Origin: Biscogniauxia marginata | Taxonomy: Eukaryota > Ascomycota > Sordariomycetes > Xylariales > Xylariaceae | Reading direction: 5' to 3' | DNA length: 64,000 bases | Assembly (NCBI GenBank): GCA_022695795.1 | Contig: MU404161.1 | Location: 62,001-126,000, forward strand | Shown: positions 22,248-33,800 of the stretch, one piece after another | How positions within the stretch are numbered: the stretch's first letter is position 1 | Layout of the letters: each line of letters begins with the position of its first letter | Notes under the pieces: generated by a model | What the model was told of the DNA's origin: nothing | The model's input: the letters and a program-made list of their open reading frames with translations, nothing else | Database searches by the model: none | Translations under genes and position numbers: made by a program

Positions 22248-24005
22248 ATGGCGTGGTCCAAAACTACCCGGATCAGCATTATGCTGGCTATCGACATTGC
22301 CTTCTTCCTCGTAGAGCTGATATCGGGCTTTATGGTTCACTCACTGGCCTTGATGGCTGACGCATTCCACATGCTGAACGACATCATCTCCCTAGTCATT
22401 GGTCTCTGGGCTGTTACGGTTGCCAAAAGAGCCACTACGAATAAGTTCTCCTACGGATGGGTTCGCGCCGAGATCCTAGGCGCCTTCTTCAATGCCGTCT
22501 TCCTCATTGCCCTGTGCGTCTCTATCATTCTCGAGGCCTTGACCCGATTCCTCGAGCCACAGGAGGTCTCCAACCCGAAACTCATCCTCGTTGTCGGCTG
22601 CTGCGGTTTAGCCTCCAATTTGGTCGGCTTCTTAGTATTAGGGGGCCATGGCCATGACCATTCGCACGGAGATGACCACGGACACGAACATGTGCACCAG
22701 CACGATGGTATCGCTGCAGCAGAGGAAGGAAGAGCAGATGCGACACAGGCATTGGTCGACGAAGACGGTCCGGTAGCGGACGTCTTACCCGAGGTCGCAC
22801 TAGCGAGGGCGCATGCTGCCGTCTCGTCGCCCGAGACAGTTCGGCGTATCACTTTCCAACGAGGCGACAGCAGCCGGAGATTGGAGGCCAGCCGTACCTC
22901 CAATTCAAGGGGACGAGAGCGACGGCGCGCAGGCAGCCTTAAGCACAGCCGCTTGACCAGTATCGACTCGATGAGCATCTACCCGGCCAGTTTCAGACAG
23001 GATATTATCGACCATAGTAGGTCGAACCAGAACGAGACCGACGAGAGCTCCAACGACGATGACTCTAGTGTTGAGAGCACTGTTCGCGACGACGTTGCCG
23101 CGAATGAGAACACGCCTCTACTCGTAAACGACAATGGGAAGGACAGTAGAGCTACGAGTAAGGACCAGCACACACATCACCCGGGTTTTCATCATAGACG
23201 GGACTCTGGTGTGCACGAAGAGCATCATCACAACAGGCCGAGATCCAGGTCAGCCAAGAAAGGTCATAGCCACGGTCATAATCATGCGGATATGGGTATG
23301 AATGCTATGGTTCTTCACGTCTTGGGCGACGCATTGGGGAACGTTGGGGTCATCGCCACGGCCTTGGTCATCTGGCTCACCGACTGGGAGGGACGTTACT
23401 ATGCTGACCCAGCTGTCTCGCTATTTATCACCCTCATTATCCTGAAATCAGCCATTCCACTCACGAAGGCTACTTCCAAGGTGCTACTGCAGGCTACTCC
23501 GGATCACATTGATCTTCAAGACATCAAAGAAGATATTCAGGCCCTTCCCGGAGTCATTAGCTGCCATCATGTCCACATTTGGCAATTGTCAGACACGAAG
23601 GTAGTTGCTTCCATGCATATCCAGATAGCGTTCCCCATCACAGACGAAGGCGGAGAGAAGTATATGAAACTTGCCAAACAGGCAAGAAAGTGCCTTCACG
23701 CCTATGGTATTCACAGTGCTACCATCCAGCCCGAGTTTTGCCTCGATCAGGATTGCAACCATGTTGACGATGGCTCCATGACGCTAGACGGACAAGCATC
23801 ACCGCGATGTCCGGGCAAGAATGAATTCGGCGACGGGTGTCTCTTGGAATGTATAGACGACTGCGTGGGACAGGGATGCTGCGCGCAGACGTCCCAGACG
23901 GCCTCGAAAGCGGGTTCGAGCCGCAGATCGAGTCACTCGACGGCTCATAGCCACGATCATCACGACCATGGACATGAACATGGATATGGACATGAAAATC
24001 ACTAG
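22248..24005 (+). CDS. ZRC1: Cation diffusion facilitator, vacuolar zinc transporter (ZRC1/COT1 family)
   Basis: Single exon of 585 residues. The protein should export Zn2+ (perhaps Co2+ or Cd2+) from cytosol into vacuole or secretory organelles by proton antiport. Six transmembrane helices are recognisable: four in the first 135 residues and two after residue 350. The intramembrane metal sites are present as ADAFHMLND (His41/Asp45, TM2) and HVLGDALGN (His357/Asp361, TM5). Between TM4 and TM5 is a very long loop of more than 200 residues with an HGHDHSHGDDHGHEH run and a second His-rich patch. The C-terminal cytosolic domain has the ferredoxin-like core (ISCHHVHIWQLSDTK). The tail ends in HSHDHHDHGHEHGYGHEN-type repeats. 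An ENTPLL acidic dileucine in the loop is compatible with vacuolar sorting. Confidence 0.93.
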   Translation: MAWSKTTRISIMLAIDIAFFLVELISGFMVHSLALMADAFHMLNDIISLVIGLWAVTVAKRATTNKFSYGWVRAEILGAFFNAVFLIALCVSIILEALTRFLEPQEVSNPKLILVVGCCGLASNLVGFLVLGGHGHDHSHGDDHGHEHVHQHDGIAAAEEGRADATQALVDEDGPVADVLPEVALARAHAAVSSPETVRRITFQRGDSSRRLEASRTSNSRGRERRRAGSLKHSRLTSIDSMSIYPASFRQDIIDHSRSNQNETDESSNDDDSSVESTVRDDVAANENTPLLVNDNGKDSRATSKDQHTHHPGFHHRRDSGVHEEHHHNRPRSRSAKKGHSHGHNHADMGMNAMVLHVLGDALGNVGVIATALVIWLTDWEGRYYADPAVSLFITLIILKSAIPLTKATSKVLLQATPDHIDLQDIKEDIQALPGVISCHHVHIWQLSDTKVVASMHIQIAFPITDEGGEKYMKLAKQARKCLHAYGIHSATIQPEFCLDQDCNHVDDGSMTLDGQASPRCPGKNEFGDGCLLECIDDCVGQGCCAQTSQTASKAGSSRRSSHSTAHSHDHHDHGHEHGYGHENH

Positions 24006-25971
24006 GATGCGGTGGGTGCTAGATAGGCATAGAAGAGTCTTAAGGTGTCATGTGCTTGGCGTTTGGGTGGGACGTGACAAGATAGATGAGAATTGGTTCT
24101 CGCATCATCTGGGCGGGTGGCAACTCTTTCTCTCTTTTTATTTTATTTGTTGTTCGGGTCCAGTGTAATAACAGGCGTTGAGATCATACCAACAGTGACT
24201 GAGTCTTCTGGTGAGGGAGGAGTTAGGTGTACATATAGGTACTAATAATAAGCAATACACAACAGTCTTGGGTGGCCAACATTCTCAATCACGGTAAACG
24301 GTCGATCGTCGAGTACCGAGTTGTGTTGATACTGTGCTATGTCAGGTAGTAACGCTCTCGGTCGGTCAACAACTGTTGGTGCAATTCGCATTTTGTGCTT
24401 TGATGATTATACTTGTGATTTATTCTTACTATCAACGATTTTGGCCTACTTAGGTACATATACTCATATGCATAAAATGTAGCATTGCGCGCTTATAAAT
24501 GCTGCATGTCGAGTTCATGTTGGTTATTATACGGAAGTAGAGACAAGCATACAATGTTACCTTGGGAATATGACACGGATTAACAGATGAAACCAGAAAT
24601 GGTCAACCCCCGGTTTCAGCACACAATATGGGTATGCCAGTGGATCTTTGACATTGACAGGGGAGGCTTCTAAGGCTGAATAAGAAAGCTGCAAGTCGGT
24701 CGATAAGCAGACTATATATGTACAAAATAGTTGCTCTATATTTTACGGTAAGTAAGGTAACGAGGTGGTTAATATGTATAGTACATAGGTACCTACATCA
24801 ACTCCCTAGGTACCTAGTTTAGTGCTTAGGTAGATGAGGCCGCAGCAGTGCACGGCCCCAGTTTTACATACCGTCGCTTTTCAATCCCTCGAGCGCCAAA
24901 CTTGAAACCTTTAAGCTTCTTTCAACCTCCATTCATTTTTGTACCATCCAACTCACTCACCTCACACGAGATATTTACTTCAGCCGGTATTTGTCTTTTG
25001 CTATGTAGACAACTACAAGTTGACGGATACTATACTACTCAGAGTCCTGAGTATAGAATCTTATTGATAACTCCCATATACCTAGGTAGGTGCTTAGATG
25101 AAGAAGGAGGGAAAAGGACGAGGGCATTTCATGTAACAGCGAATGCATTAATGATCTACCGCGAGTATGATCTTCCACATCGTCCCCAAACCCAAAAACC
25201 CCTCCTCCCGATCCCATATTATACTTACTCCGGTATCCTCTGTGTGCCACGAAGGGGTAACAGAAACAAGCTTTGTTGACCCGATTTGGCCTGCTTCATC
25301 GTACCTAGTAGCTTTCGTTATGTGTAATGTATATACACACCCGCTTAGTATCCTTGCTTGATGGCGTGCCGTAACCGTAACCGTCTACATACAATGCTTG
25401 GAGGGGTTTCCCCCGGTGCGTCGTTATCTTTGCTACTTGAGGCTCCCTCTTTCTTTCTCCCGGATGGGAAATTGGGGCAGATCATTTCCCGCTGGGAGTG
25501 AAACGAGACGAGGGCGATGGCGAGGATCGCCTAGGTACCTATTGTGTATATTCCCCTGTCCATGGATCTGGAGAAAGGTAGGTAGATGATACTCGAGGCC
25601 ATCGGCTTGGCTCTCTTCCAGGTAGGCCTTCTCTGCGTTTTCATTCCTTCATCTTTGCTTCTCCTGGGTATCTGTTCGTCTGTCGTCGTTCATTTTCGGC
25701 TGTTATTTCTATTATTCTCTTCTTTCACTCCTTCTCACCACGTCTAGGTGGTGTTGTTTAGTTTGGCATTTGCAGCAGTGTCGCTAGTACGCATCTTCAG
25801 CGATTGCTTTGTTTTTATAGACTCGCTCCCGAGTTCAGTGACCGTGTCCGAACCACCAAAACATTCTTATCCTTGGCTTTTCTTGTCTTGTGTCAGTCGC
25901 CCCCTTCACTCCTTGATCGCTGGATATCGATTTCGGGAAAGGAAAAAGAGAAACAAAGTTTATTTTCCATA
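24006..25971. other. Intergenic, no gene seen
   Basis: 2 kb with several CCTAGGTA motifs. A 143-codon plus-strand frame at 24848-25279 has no recognisable domain. Pyrimidine-rich sequence from 25600 is probably the promoter and 5' leader of the protease gene. Confidence 0.6.
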
Positions 25972-27481
25972 ATGAAGTTTCAAAAAACCGCCGCCATGGC
26001 GGCTTCGCTTCTTGGCTGCGTCGCTGCCGCTCCAGCTCCACAGAAGCGCGGACTCCTCGACCCTCTGTACTCGATCTCGACGCTTGGCGGCATGACCTTC
26101 AAGATTAACCAGGTCCCCAATACGAAGTTCTACGGCGCCAAGAGGGGGAGGGGCGAGATGGCGATCGCGCGGGCTTACTCGAAGTACGGCGCCGCCGTCT
26201 CTGACGACCTGCTGACGACCATACAGCAGCTCCTGGAGGAGCTAGGGCTTCTGCAGAATGCTGGCGGAGCAGGGAACACCAACAGTTCTCAGTCGGATGG
26301 TACGTGTCCCCCTTCTGGTTGATAGACGTCCCGTGGAAATATTATTTGGTAACTTATACGTTTTCCTGCAGGAGAGGTCGCCGCCACCCCCCAGATGTTT
26401 GATTCGGAATATCTGTGCCCGGTGCAAATCGGGACGCCGCCGCAAACCCTGAACCTGGACTTCGACACGGGCTCCTCGGACCTATGGGTCTTCAGCTCCG
26501 AGACCCCGGCGGCCCAGGTCGCGGGCCAGGACGTGTGGGAGATCGGGCAGAGCTCGACGGCGCAGCTGGTAAGCGGCGCCTCGTGGGCCATCAGCTACGG
26601 CGACGGGAGCAGCTCCGGCGGCAACGTGTACACGGACGTGGTGTCGATCGGCGGCGTGACGGTCGAGAGCCAGGCCGTTGAATCGGCGCGCAACGTCTCG
26701 CAGTCGTTCACCCAGCGGCCCGACACGGACGGCCTCGTCGGCCTCGCCTTCAGCGCCATCAACACGGTCCAGCCCGCGCAGCAGAAGACCTTCTTCGACA
26801 ACGCGATGAACGAGCTCGCGTCGCCGCTGTTCACGGCTAATCTGAAGGCCTCGGAGCGTATGTTATAGCACAATTTATTCCCCCCCTTTTATTGTTATCA
26901 TTCATGTCTCGTAGACGATACAAAACGGACGAACATGGCAATGCTAACGGATATATAACGTAGCCGGAAATTACAACTTCGGGTTCATAGACACGAGCGA
27001 GTTCTCGGGGGCGATCACGTACGTGCCGGTGAACACGAGCTCGGGGTTCTGGCAGTTCACGTCGTCCGGGTTCTCGGTCGGCGGCGGCGCGGCCACGTCG
27101 CTGGCGCACGAGGCCATCGCCGACACGGGCACGACGCTGCTGCTGGTGCCGGACGCCATCGCGGCCGCGTACTACGCGCAGGTCGAGGGCGCGGCCGACG
27201 CGACGCAGACGGCGGGGGGTTACGTGTTCCCGTGCTCGGCGGCGCTGCCGGACTACACGGCGCTCATCGGCGACTACGAGGCCGTCGTCCCGGGCGAGTT
27301 CATCCGCTTTTCGCCCGTCGACGGCGACTCGTTCGAGGACTCGACCACGTGCTTCGGCGGCATACAGGCCGCGCCCGCGGGGTTTCCCTTCGCTATCTAC
27401 GGCGACGTGTTCCTCAAGGCGCAGTTCGTCGTGTTTCACGGCGGGGAGACGGCGCTCGGGTTCGCGAGCAAGCCGCTGTAG
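25972..27481 (+). CDS. Secreted pepsin-like aspartic protease (family A1), 443 aa
   Basis: Three exons: 25972-26299, 26372-26857 and 26964-27481. The introns have donors GTACGT and GTATGT, and all phases agree. The product is a preproenzyme. It has a signal peptide ([19 protein letters not shown]), then a propeptide of about 85 residues beginning after a Lys-Arg, then the bilobal protease. Both catalytic aspartates are present: Asp141 in [10 protein letters not shown] and Asp325 in IADTGTT. The flap tyrosine lies in SYGDGSS. The two late cysteines (in YVFPCSA and TTCFGG) form the usual C-lobe disulfide. It resembles endothiapepsin/aspergillopepsin-type extracellular enzymes active at acid pH. 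No GPI-type hydrophobic tail is present, so free secretion is expected. Confidence 0.93.
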
Positions 27482-29181
27482 ATTGGAGTTGTGAGGAGTG
27501 GGTTGTTCCTGTTGAACGGGGATGGCTCAGGGGGGGGTCGTAATGGTGTCTATAGGAGTGGACTGTATTGTCCTTGTTTGATTTGGGTTACGAGCTTAGA
27601 TGCATGCTGCGCAGGAGGATCGGCCGTCTATCATAGAGAGGATTACTTGACCCTACGTGGGAGTTCCTAGGTGACATTCTACTAGGTAGTTGGTTGTACA
27701 GTGGTGCGTGAAGAATTGCATATATACTTACGAGGAAGAATGAATTTAATGCTTAGAAAAGAAGAAATCTTGTGATGCTACAATGGATGGTAAATTACTG
27801 ATATTAAATAGTAAAAACGTGATTTGTAAGGTAGAAACAGAAACAGATAATATGTATGCATATATGAAGTGTACAGGTCAATCCCTGTTATATTGTTAGC
27901 GTCCCTATTACTGAGTTATCTCGTCGATTTTCTTTATCACACCTCGAAACGCAATAATCTAAGTCTTAATAAGAATTTGTTTTATATACTTATTTATCGC
28001 AGACTATATAAGCTTAATTGTAACCTAGCAATTAAGCGGCGTCGCTTTTGCGCGACATTATTACTTATAACAACCCACACAAGCCACAGCGGGAGTTAAC
28101 AATAAAACAGGGGCTAAGTTGTTAGTCAAATCTGTCTTGCGCGAGAGACGAGATCGGAGATACCGGACTCGGGGCCGAGGATGGGGTCAGTCGTACTAGC
28201 CGGCAGTTTAACCTCGTATCACCGAGATGCCGACCGGACCGTATACCGTAATTAGCTGTCACTACATCGCCTCGGCTAAAGTTATAGCATATTTGGTGTC
28301 TATATGTACGACAACGCTTCGAAAATCATAGTCGTTATGATTACTATCACTGTCGGTTCGGCGTTCTTTCGCAACCTATAGACAAATTCCATGTCCTCGA
28401 GTAGACCTATGCGTATAAGACAGTGTATAATACCTACGGTACGTAAGAATACCCAGATAGTTGTATGCCGTATGTACGTCAGATGAGCTGATTAATAACC
28501 CCGCAATCTTGGCTTTCGAGCGGCACAGCCGGCACATAGTCCATGTCTCCCGCATCCTCCTCGTACGACTTATCTACTTTCAGCTTAGGGGTTGACGGAG
28601 TACACGCTTGACATTGTGCAACCGACGGAAAGGGAAAGAAAAAAACAGACGACGATGGTAACATAACGACAATTATGACCGTAAGAGGTTCGGCCGGAGA
28701 CTGATTAAATAGCTCGATAGATGTACTCGGGACCTTGCGAGCTAAAAGCAGGTAGGACATATAAATACACATCTAATACTTGCTTGTCCCAGGTTAGATA
28801 CAACATACACACTAGTGTATAAAGCCCAAGTTATTCGGTCCAATTTAATGCTTGTTGTATTGCCTATGTTGATCGATTGTTAGATCTGCGGCTTTGGCTT
28901 AGCTCTACACCTCATCGGTATTCTATGGGCCGACTAGATCCGAGACGCATAGTCGAATGGGGTTGACGGACTAACTTGAAGGATAAGAACCCTCTTACGG
29001 CGGCACTTTCGGGGGAGAGGAATTTAGATATTATATTGACGTTGCTACTTTACGTCTATAGTCCTTGTTATACTTTTATACTTTCTGAACTATCTCCCCT
29101 TCCTAGGAAAAGAAATCACTATCACCCATGATACATACTACACCATAATTAACCTTCCTACTTTGAACGGCCTACTTCAAC
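27482..29181. other. Intergenic, no gene seen
   Basis: AT-rich between 27700 and 28080. A minus-strand frame at 28479-28772 lacks recognisable features. Confidence 0.6.
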
Positions 29182-30180
29182 ATGACCACCTCAACCATTC
29201 CTTCCCTCCAGGCCCTCATCTCGCGCCTCCCTCCCGTGCGCTTCCCCGCCATCGCCGGCAACTCCAACCCACAAACCGTCCGCACCGCTCTCGGTGCCAC
29301 CGCCGTCCTGCTGCCCCTACTCACCTACTGGACACGCTGCTACCTGGCATGGTACTCCCTCGGCGACGGCGGGCTCCCACACAACTTCAAAGGCTGGCTC
29401 TTGAACGTAGCGATGCACCTCTTCGCTCGGTCGGACCACCGAGCCGAGCGCGCCCCCTACGCGGACCGCATCGGCGCCCTAACCTCATCCTCCCCGGAGT
29501 CCCTATACGGGCCCGCGGGGGCTAAGTCGTACTTCTCTCCCACATCTTCCGCTTCGTCCTCTTCATCCTCCTCCTCGTCCTCCTCCGAGGAAGCAGAAGG
29601 GAAGAAGGCGGATTCGTTACCGCCGCCCCCGCCGCGTTCTGGTCCCCGCCCCGACGTCCCCACCACCGTGGCCCCCCAGCGGCAAACCACGCAGTGCGCC
29701 CCGGCCTCGACCGTCGAGGCGCAGGGCGCCTTCCTGCGCGCGCTGGCGGCCGCGAACCCGGACCTGTTCTCGCTCAAGGCGAGCGGCCTCGAGTCCCCCC
29801 TGTACACGGCCGTCTGGCTCTCCGGCGCCCCGTCCTCGAAGCTGACTGTGCCCGCGTGGTTCTCGCCCCGCGCCCCGGGGGAGTTCGCGCACGTGCACCC
29901 CGAGGGCAGCTCGCACTTCGTCCTGAGCCTGGTCGACGCGGAGCGGATCGTGGCCAGGGGGTGGGGGGAGCGCCACCGGTTGAGCGGCGGGGGTAGGCTG
30001 AGCGGCGAGAAGAGCAAGAGGGTTTTGCCGTGGGGGTTCGTTCTGGTTTACGCGCCGAGGGAGGGGAACGGCGAGGAGATGAAGGTCTGGAGGGACTGCG
30101 TGCTGGCTAGTGCGAGGTTTGTGGCGGAGGCCGCGGGGGCGGGGCCTGGAGAGGAGGTTGTAGTTGTTCCGGAGGTTTGA
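29182..30180 (+). CDS. Membrane-anchored luciferase-domain (DUF5519-like) protein, 332 aa
   Basis: Single exon. An N-terminal hydrophobic segment (about residues 34-54, ALGATAVLLPLLTYW) probably anchors it in a membrane. It is followed by a low-complexity linker with a long Ser run (about 118-135), an acidic patch and PPPPP. The conserved C-terminal half contains HVHPEGSSHFVLSLVDA and A-x-x-I-V-A-x-G-W-G-E-R-H. This matches the small fungal family labelled luciferase domain; the name reflects weak structural similarity and does not prove light emission or any known reaction. The second half is extremely GC-rich, unlike the flanks. It sits 0.7 kb from the 3' end of the polyketide synthase on the opposite strand, so cluster membership is possible but unproven. 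Confidence 0.8.
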   Translation: MTTSTIPSLQALISRLPPVRFPAIAGNSNPQTVRTALGATAVLLPLLTYWTRCYLAWYSLGDGGLPHNFKGWLLNVAMHLFARSDHRAERAPYADRIGALTSSSPESLYGPAGAKSYFSPTSSASSSSSSSSSSSEEAEGKKADSLPPPPPRSGPRPDVPTTVAPQRQTTQCAPASTVEAQGAFLRALAAANPDLFSLKASGLESPLYTAVWLSGAPSSKLTVPAWFSPRAPGEFAHVHPEGSSHFVLSLVDAERIVARGWGERHRLSGGGRLSGEKSKRVLPWGFVLVYAPREGNGEEMKVWRDCVLASARFVAEAAGAGPGEEVVVVPEV

Positions 30181-30895
30181 AAGGGGGGAAGAGGGAATAT
30201 TTGTGGTGCTGTTGGGGTTGCAGGTGTGAGTGAAGGCGTAAGATGGGGAGACTGAGAGATTTCAAGTTTTCGGTGTATAGTTTGGCATAGGGTGAAAAAA
30301 AAAAGGGGGAGGGGGGGGGAGGGGGGGGGAGTGGATGGTACTGGACTTAAAATTCAAAATGGGGTTGTACTGAAAAACGGGTATTGTAGTTATCTTCCAA
30401 TGTTATAGTGCCTGTAGGGCTGGGATTCCAAAACAAGACAAAGGTTGCTGTAGTAAGTTGGTTCTATTAGTGCTCAATGTACTGAGAAATCAGGTATATA
30501 ACGTTTTATGAAAAATGGTATTATATGTAAGTCAATTTTATAGGTCTTCACCATATCGCTATAGTGTTTGACTTAAGTTAAAATGAAGTACTATTTTCAA
30601 CATGAAACATTATGCAGTTAAAACATTTTAGATAATGATGAACTACTTGTTTACATTAGTTACATATGAGAAACTCATTCATTAAGTACACTTGGCTGTG
30701 AATCACCTGTATGTACACATATCAACGGAGCACGCTCTGTGTAGTTTATAGAGTTGAGCTAAGCCATGCCCTGAAAGGACGTGTAAATAATTTATAAGCA
30801 ATCTACGGTATTTCATTCTAGTACATTTCCTTTGTGAGTCTTCACAACGACTACTGTCTAACATGGCTCATGCCAGAATCCTCCATGATGTCTCC
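30181..30895. other. Intergenic between convergent genes, with poly-purine tract
   Basis: Separates the 3' ends of the luciferase-domain gene and the polyketide synthase. It holds an A/G tract with three G-runs at 30295-30330, then AT-rich DNA. Confidence 0.7.
30295..30330 (+). repeat. Poly-A/poly-G tract, potential G-quadruplex
   Basis: Ten A followed by G-runs of 5, 9 and 9 separated by single A. It lies about 115 bases past the stop codon of the luciferase-domain gene. Confidence 0.85.
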
Positions 30896-33800
30896 CTAAG
30901 CTTCTAAGAGTCGTTGCTTCAATCCCTGAGCCGCGAGCTTACCGAAGTTTTCCAACGGGCCCAACGACATAATCTCCAACACACTAATAACCGTGCCAAA
31001 CATCTGGTTCCAGAGACGTCGCAGTTCAACAGCCATGAGCGAGTCCAGACCGACATCAACCAGGCTGAGCGAGATATCAACCTCTTCGATGGGCTTAAGC
31101 ATGAATGAGTAGACACGCTTGCCGATTTCCAGAGCAAGGAAAGTGGCGCTTTCAGGAGCATCGAGCTGGGTCGGGTTCGCTGTAGCGTTGGCGATGAAAT
31201 CGCGGAGGCCGTTGCCCTCGTTCGAATCATCTTCCGCAGTATTCTCCTTAGCGGTGTTGTGGTAAAGACCCATGCGGCGGTCCTTCTTCCAAGCCACACG
31301 ATTGGCAGCGTCATCCAGATGCGTATCCGAGTGGAGACCCATGATGATTGGTGTCGGCGCCCGATGCAGAATGCCCAAGTGGATGTACTCAAGGACTTCA
31401 CGCTCGGTGAGGAACTGTAGGCCGTTTGAGCGGAGGTTGCGACGGGCTTTGTCGTTGCCGACCACCACACCGATATCGTCAATGGGACTGACAGCGATGG
31501 CGGAGGCGGCAAGCCCTAGCCCGTTTCGGTACTGGCAGAAGGCCTCTAGGAAAGTATTGGCAGCGTTATAGTTAGCTTGACCCGGGACGTTGATGGTTGC
31601 GACAATGGAGCTTGTCACAACGAAGAAGTCCAGCGACACGCCCTGCAGCGCATTGTGGAGGTTCCAGGCACCGTCGACCTTGGGCGAGAGACCTTCCTTC
31701 CACTCTTCATGCGTCATTTCGGGGAAAAGAGCGTCCTGAGAAGATGTTAGCTATATCGATATTTCGGTGATTCTCTCTGTACGTACCCGAAGCACCATGG
31801 CCAAGTGAATGACACCCTTTACGGGCTTGGGTGATTGTGCGACTGCAGATTTCACAACCTCGAAGTCTTGGACAGGGCCAGCAACTGGAGTAAGAACGCA
31901 TCCCATGCTCTTCATCTCGGCAATGAACTGCTTATCCTCTGCTGAACGACCGGCGGACCTTGAAATTGTAGTGATAAACCGGGCACCTCGCTCGGCCATC
32001 CAGGAACAAATGGCTCGTCCAAGACCACCGAGACCACCAGTTACTATGTACGAAGCTCCAGGATTGAAGCTCAATGGACCACCAACGGTACCAGAGACAA
32101 CTGTGCCGTTTGAAGTGCCGTTTGTATGGCCGTTTGAAAGACCATTCGAAGTGCCGTTCGGAGTGTGCTGCTGGATAATTAGTTGTTTGTTTCCGTCTCG
32201 AGAAAGTTTTAGACTTACAGTTTGGGTCTTGCGCGATAGCTCCGAAGAGATCGAGAATGGAATGTATCGGCCGACTTTGATTGTGCCGTTCTCGACCAAA
32301 AACTCCCTATCTGGGAGCAGCTGGTCAGACAACTGCTCTCCAAGAACTTTGTTGAAGACACTCGCAACATGGCTTGCCAAACCAGCGTCAGCCAGATCGA
32401 CCTCCAAAGTCGTGAGCGACAAGTCTAGCTCTGAACGGACGGATCGCAGAAGCCCAATCGATAGACCAGACTTGGGGTTTTGACTGTTCTTTTGCGTCGG
32501 TGGGAGTAGCCACAGCAACTTTCGCGACGAGATCGATTCGCACCTCTTCACCAGGTTCTTGAAAGTCTCCCAATTCTTCGAAGAGATATCTTCGAAGAAT
32601 GGCTTCTCCAGATCCAGCGCGAAGATAACATTGTGCTCATCAGCGATATCCTCAGCTAGACCCTTTCTGATGACGGAAATGCCAGATTTTGTCAATCCTT
32701 CGGCCAAATCGGAGGATAGCTTGCTCTTGGTGTTCTCGCTGACTAACACGACAGGAGAGTTCTTCTCGCTCAAAACGCGAGCCTCCGGCCGGGTGATGAC
32801 GGTCGACCAGTATCGGTACGGTAGGGGTGCGTCGTACACAACGTTTTCTGCGCCAGTAAACCCGGAAGCCTTGAGATCTTCATCCCAGCGGTCGGCGGAA
32901 ACAAATGGTTCCCATTCACGACCGTCAGCCTCACCAGACCACCATGATGCAAAGGTTCCAAAGATGAAATTGGGTGACACTCCGACAGTTGAAGGCTCAG
33001 AGAGAAGAAGCCGGCCGTCTGGCTTCAGTACCACATTCAAGTTCTTCAACGTCTGCTGAAGATAAGGGGTTGCGTGAACAACATACGGTGCCAAAATCAG
33101 ATCGTATGAGTCAGCCTCAAGCCCCTGTTCAAGAGGATCTTTGCTAACATCAAACACTTTGTACTCGAGGTTTGGCACGCTCTGGAAACGCTCGCGAGCT
33201 TGTGGGAAGAACCCAGGCGAGATGTCAGTGTATGTGTACACCGAGTAAGGAGGCAACTTGCCGTCCTGGAGGATCTGGGACAGAATCTTTTCAGTAGTAC
33301 CGCCTGCTCCAGCACCAATCTCGAGGATTTTAAGGGCTGGCCGAGAGTTCGACATCAAGCTGACGTAACCGGCGTAGTCGAAATTGATGGCACTGTAAAT
33401 GTTTGGCAGGATGTCATTCTCCATGAGAAGCTGCGCTGGATCGACGGACCCGGTATACAGGCCTTCAATGTTGTCTCGAATCTGTGCTATCGCAACCGCG
33501 TAAGGGGCCCTGGAGGAGATTTTAACCAGTTGAGAATACTTGTTTGCAATCAGTCTGGATCTCTCGCTGCTAGAAAGAGAAAGCAGGTTCGTTATATCCC
33601 CAAGGACTGGTGAATGTCCGGTGCCGGCTATCTTGGCCTTTAGGGAAATCCATTTCCCATACTTCTCGAAGTGCCCATTAGTTGGCCTCTGATCTTTAAG
33701 TCGACTTGCTGAGTCCAGTATGCACAACAAGGTAAATTCTTCCAGAAGACGTGTGGCAGAGTCGTCAGACGGAGGCTTTACCAGTGTGGCTACCTGGTCT

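Noticed and set aside
24848..25279. 143-codon plus-strand open frame
   Set aside because: No domain, low-complexity, contains CCTAGGTAGG repeat translation; no splice partner found.
29457..30017. Long antisense frames over the luciferase-domain gene
   Set aside because: Shadow of a very GC-rich coding region; sense frame has the conserved domain.
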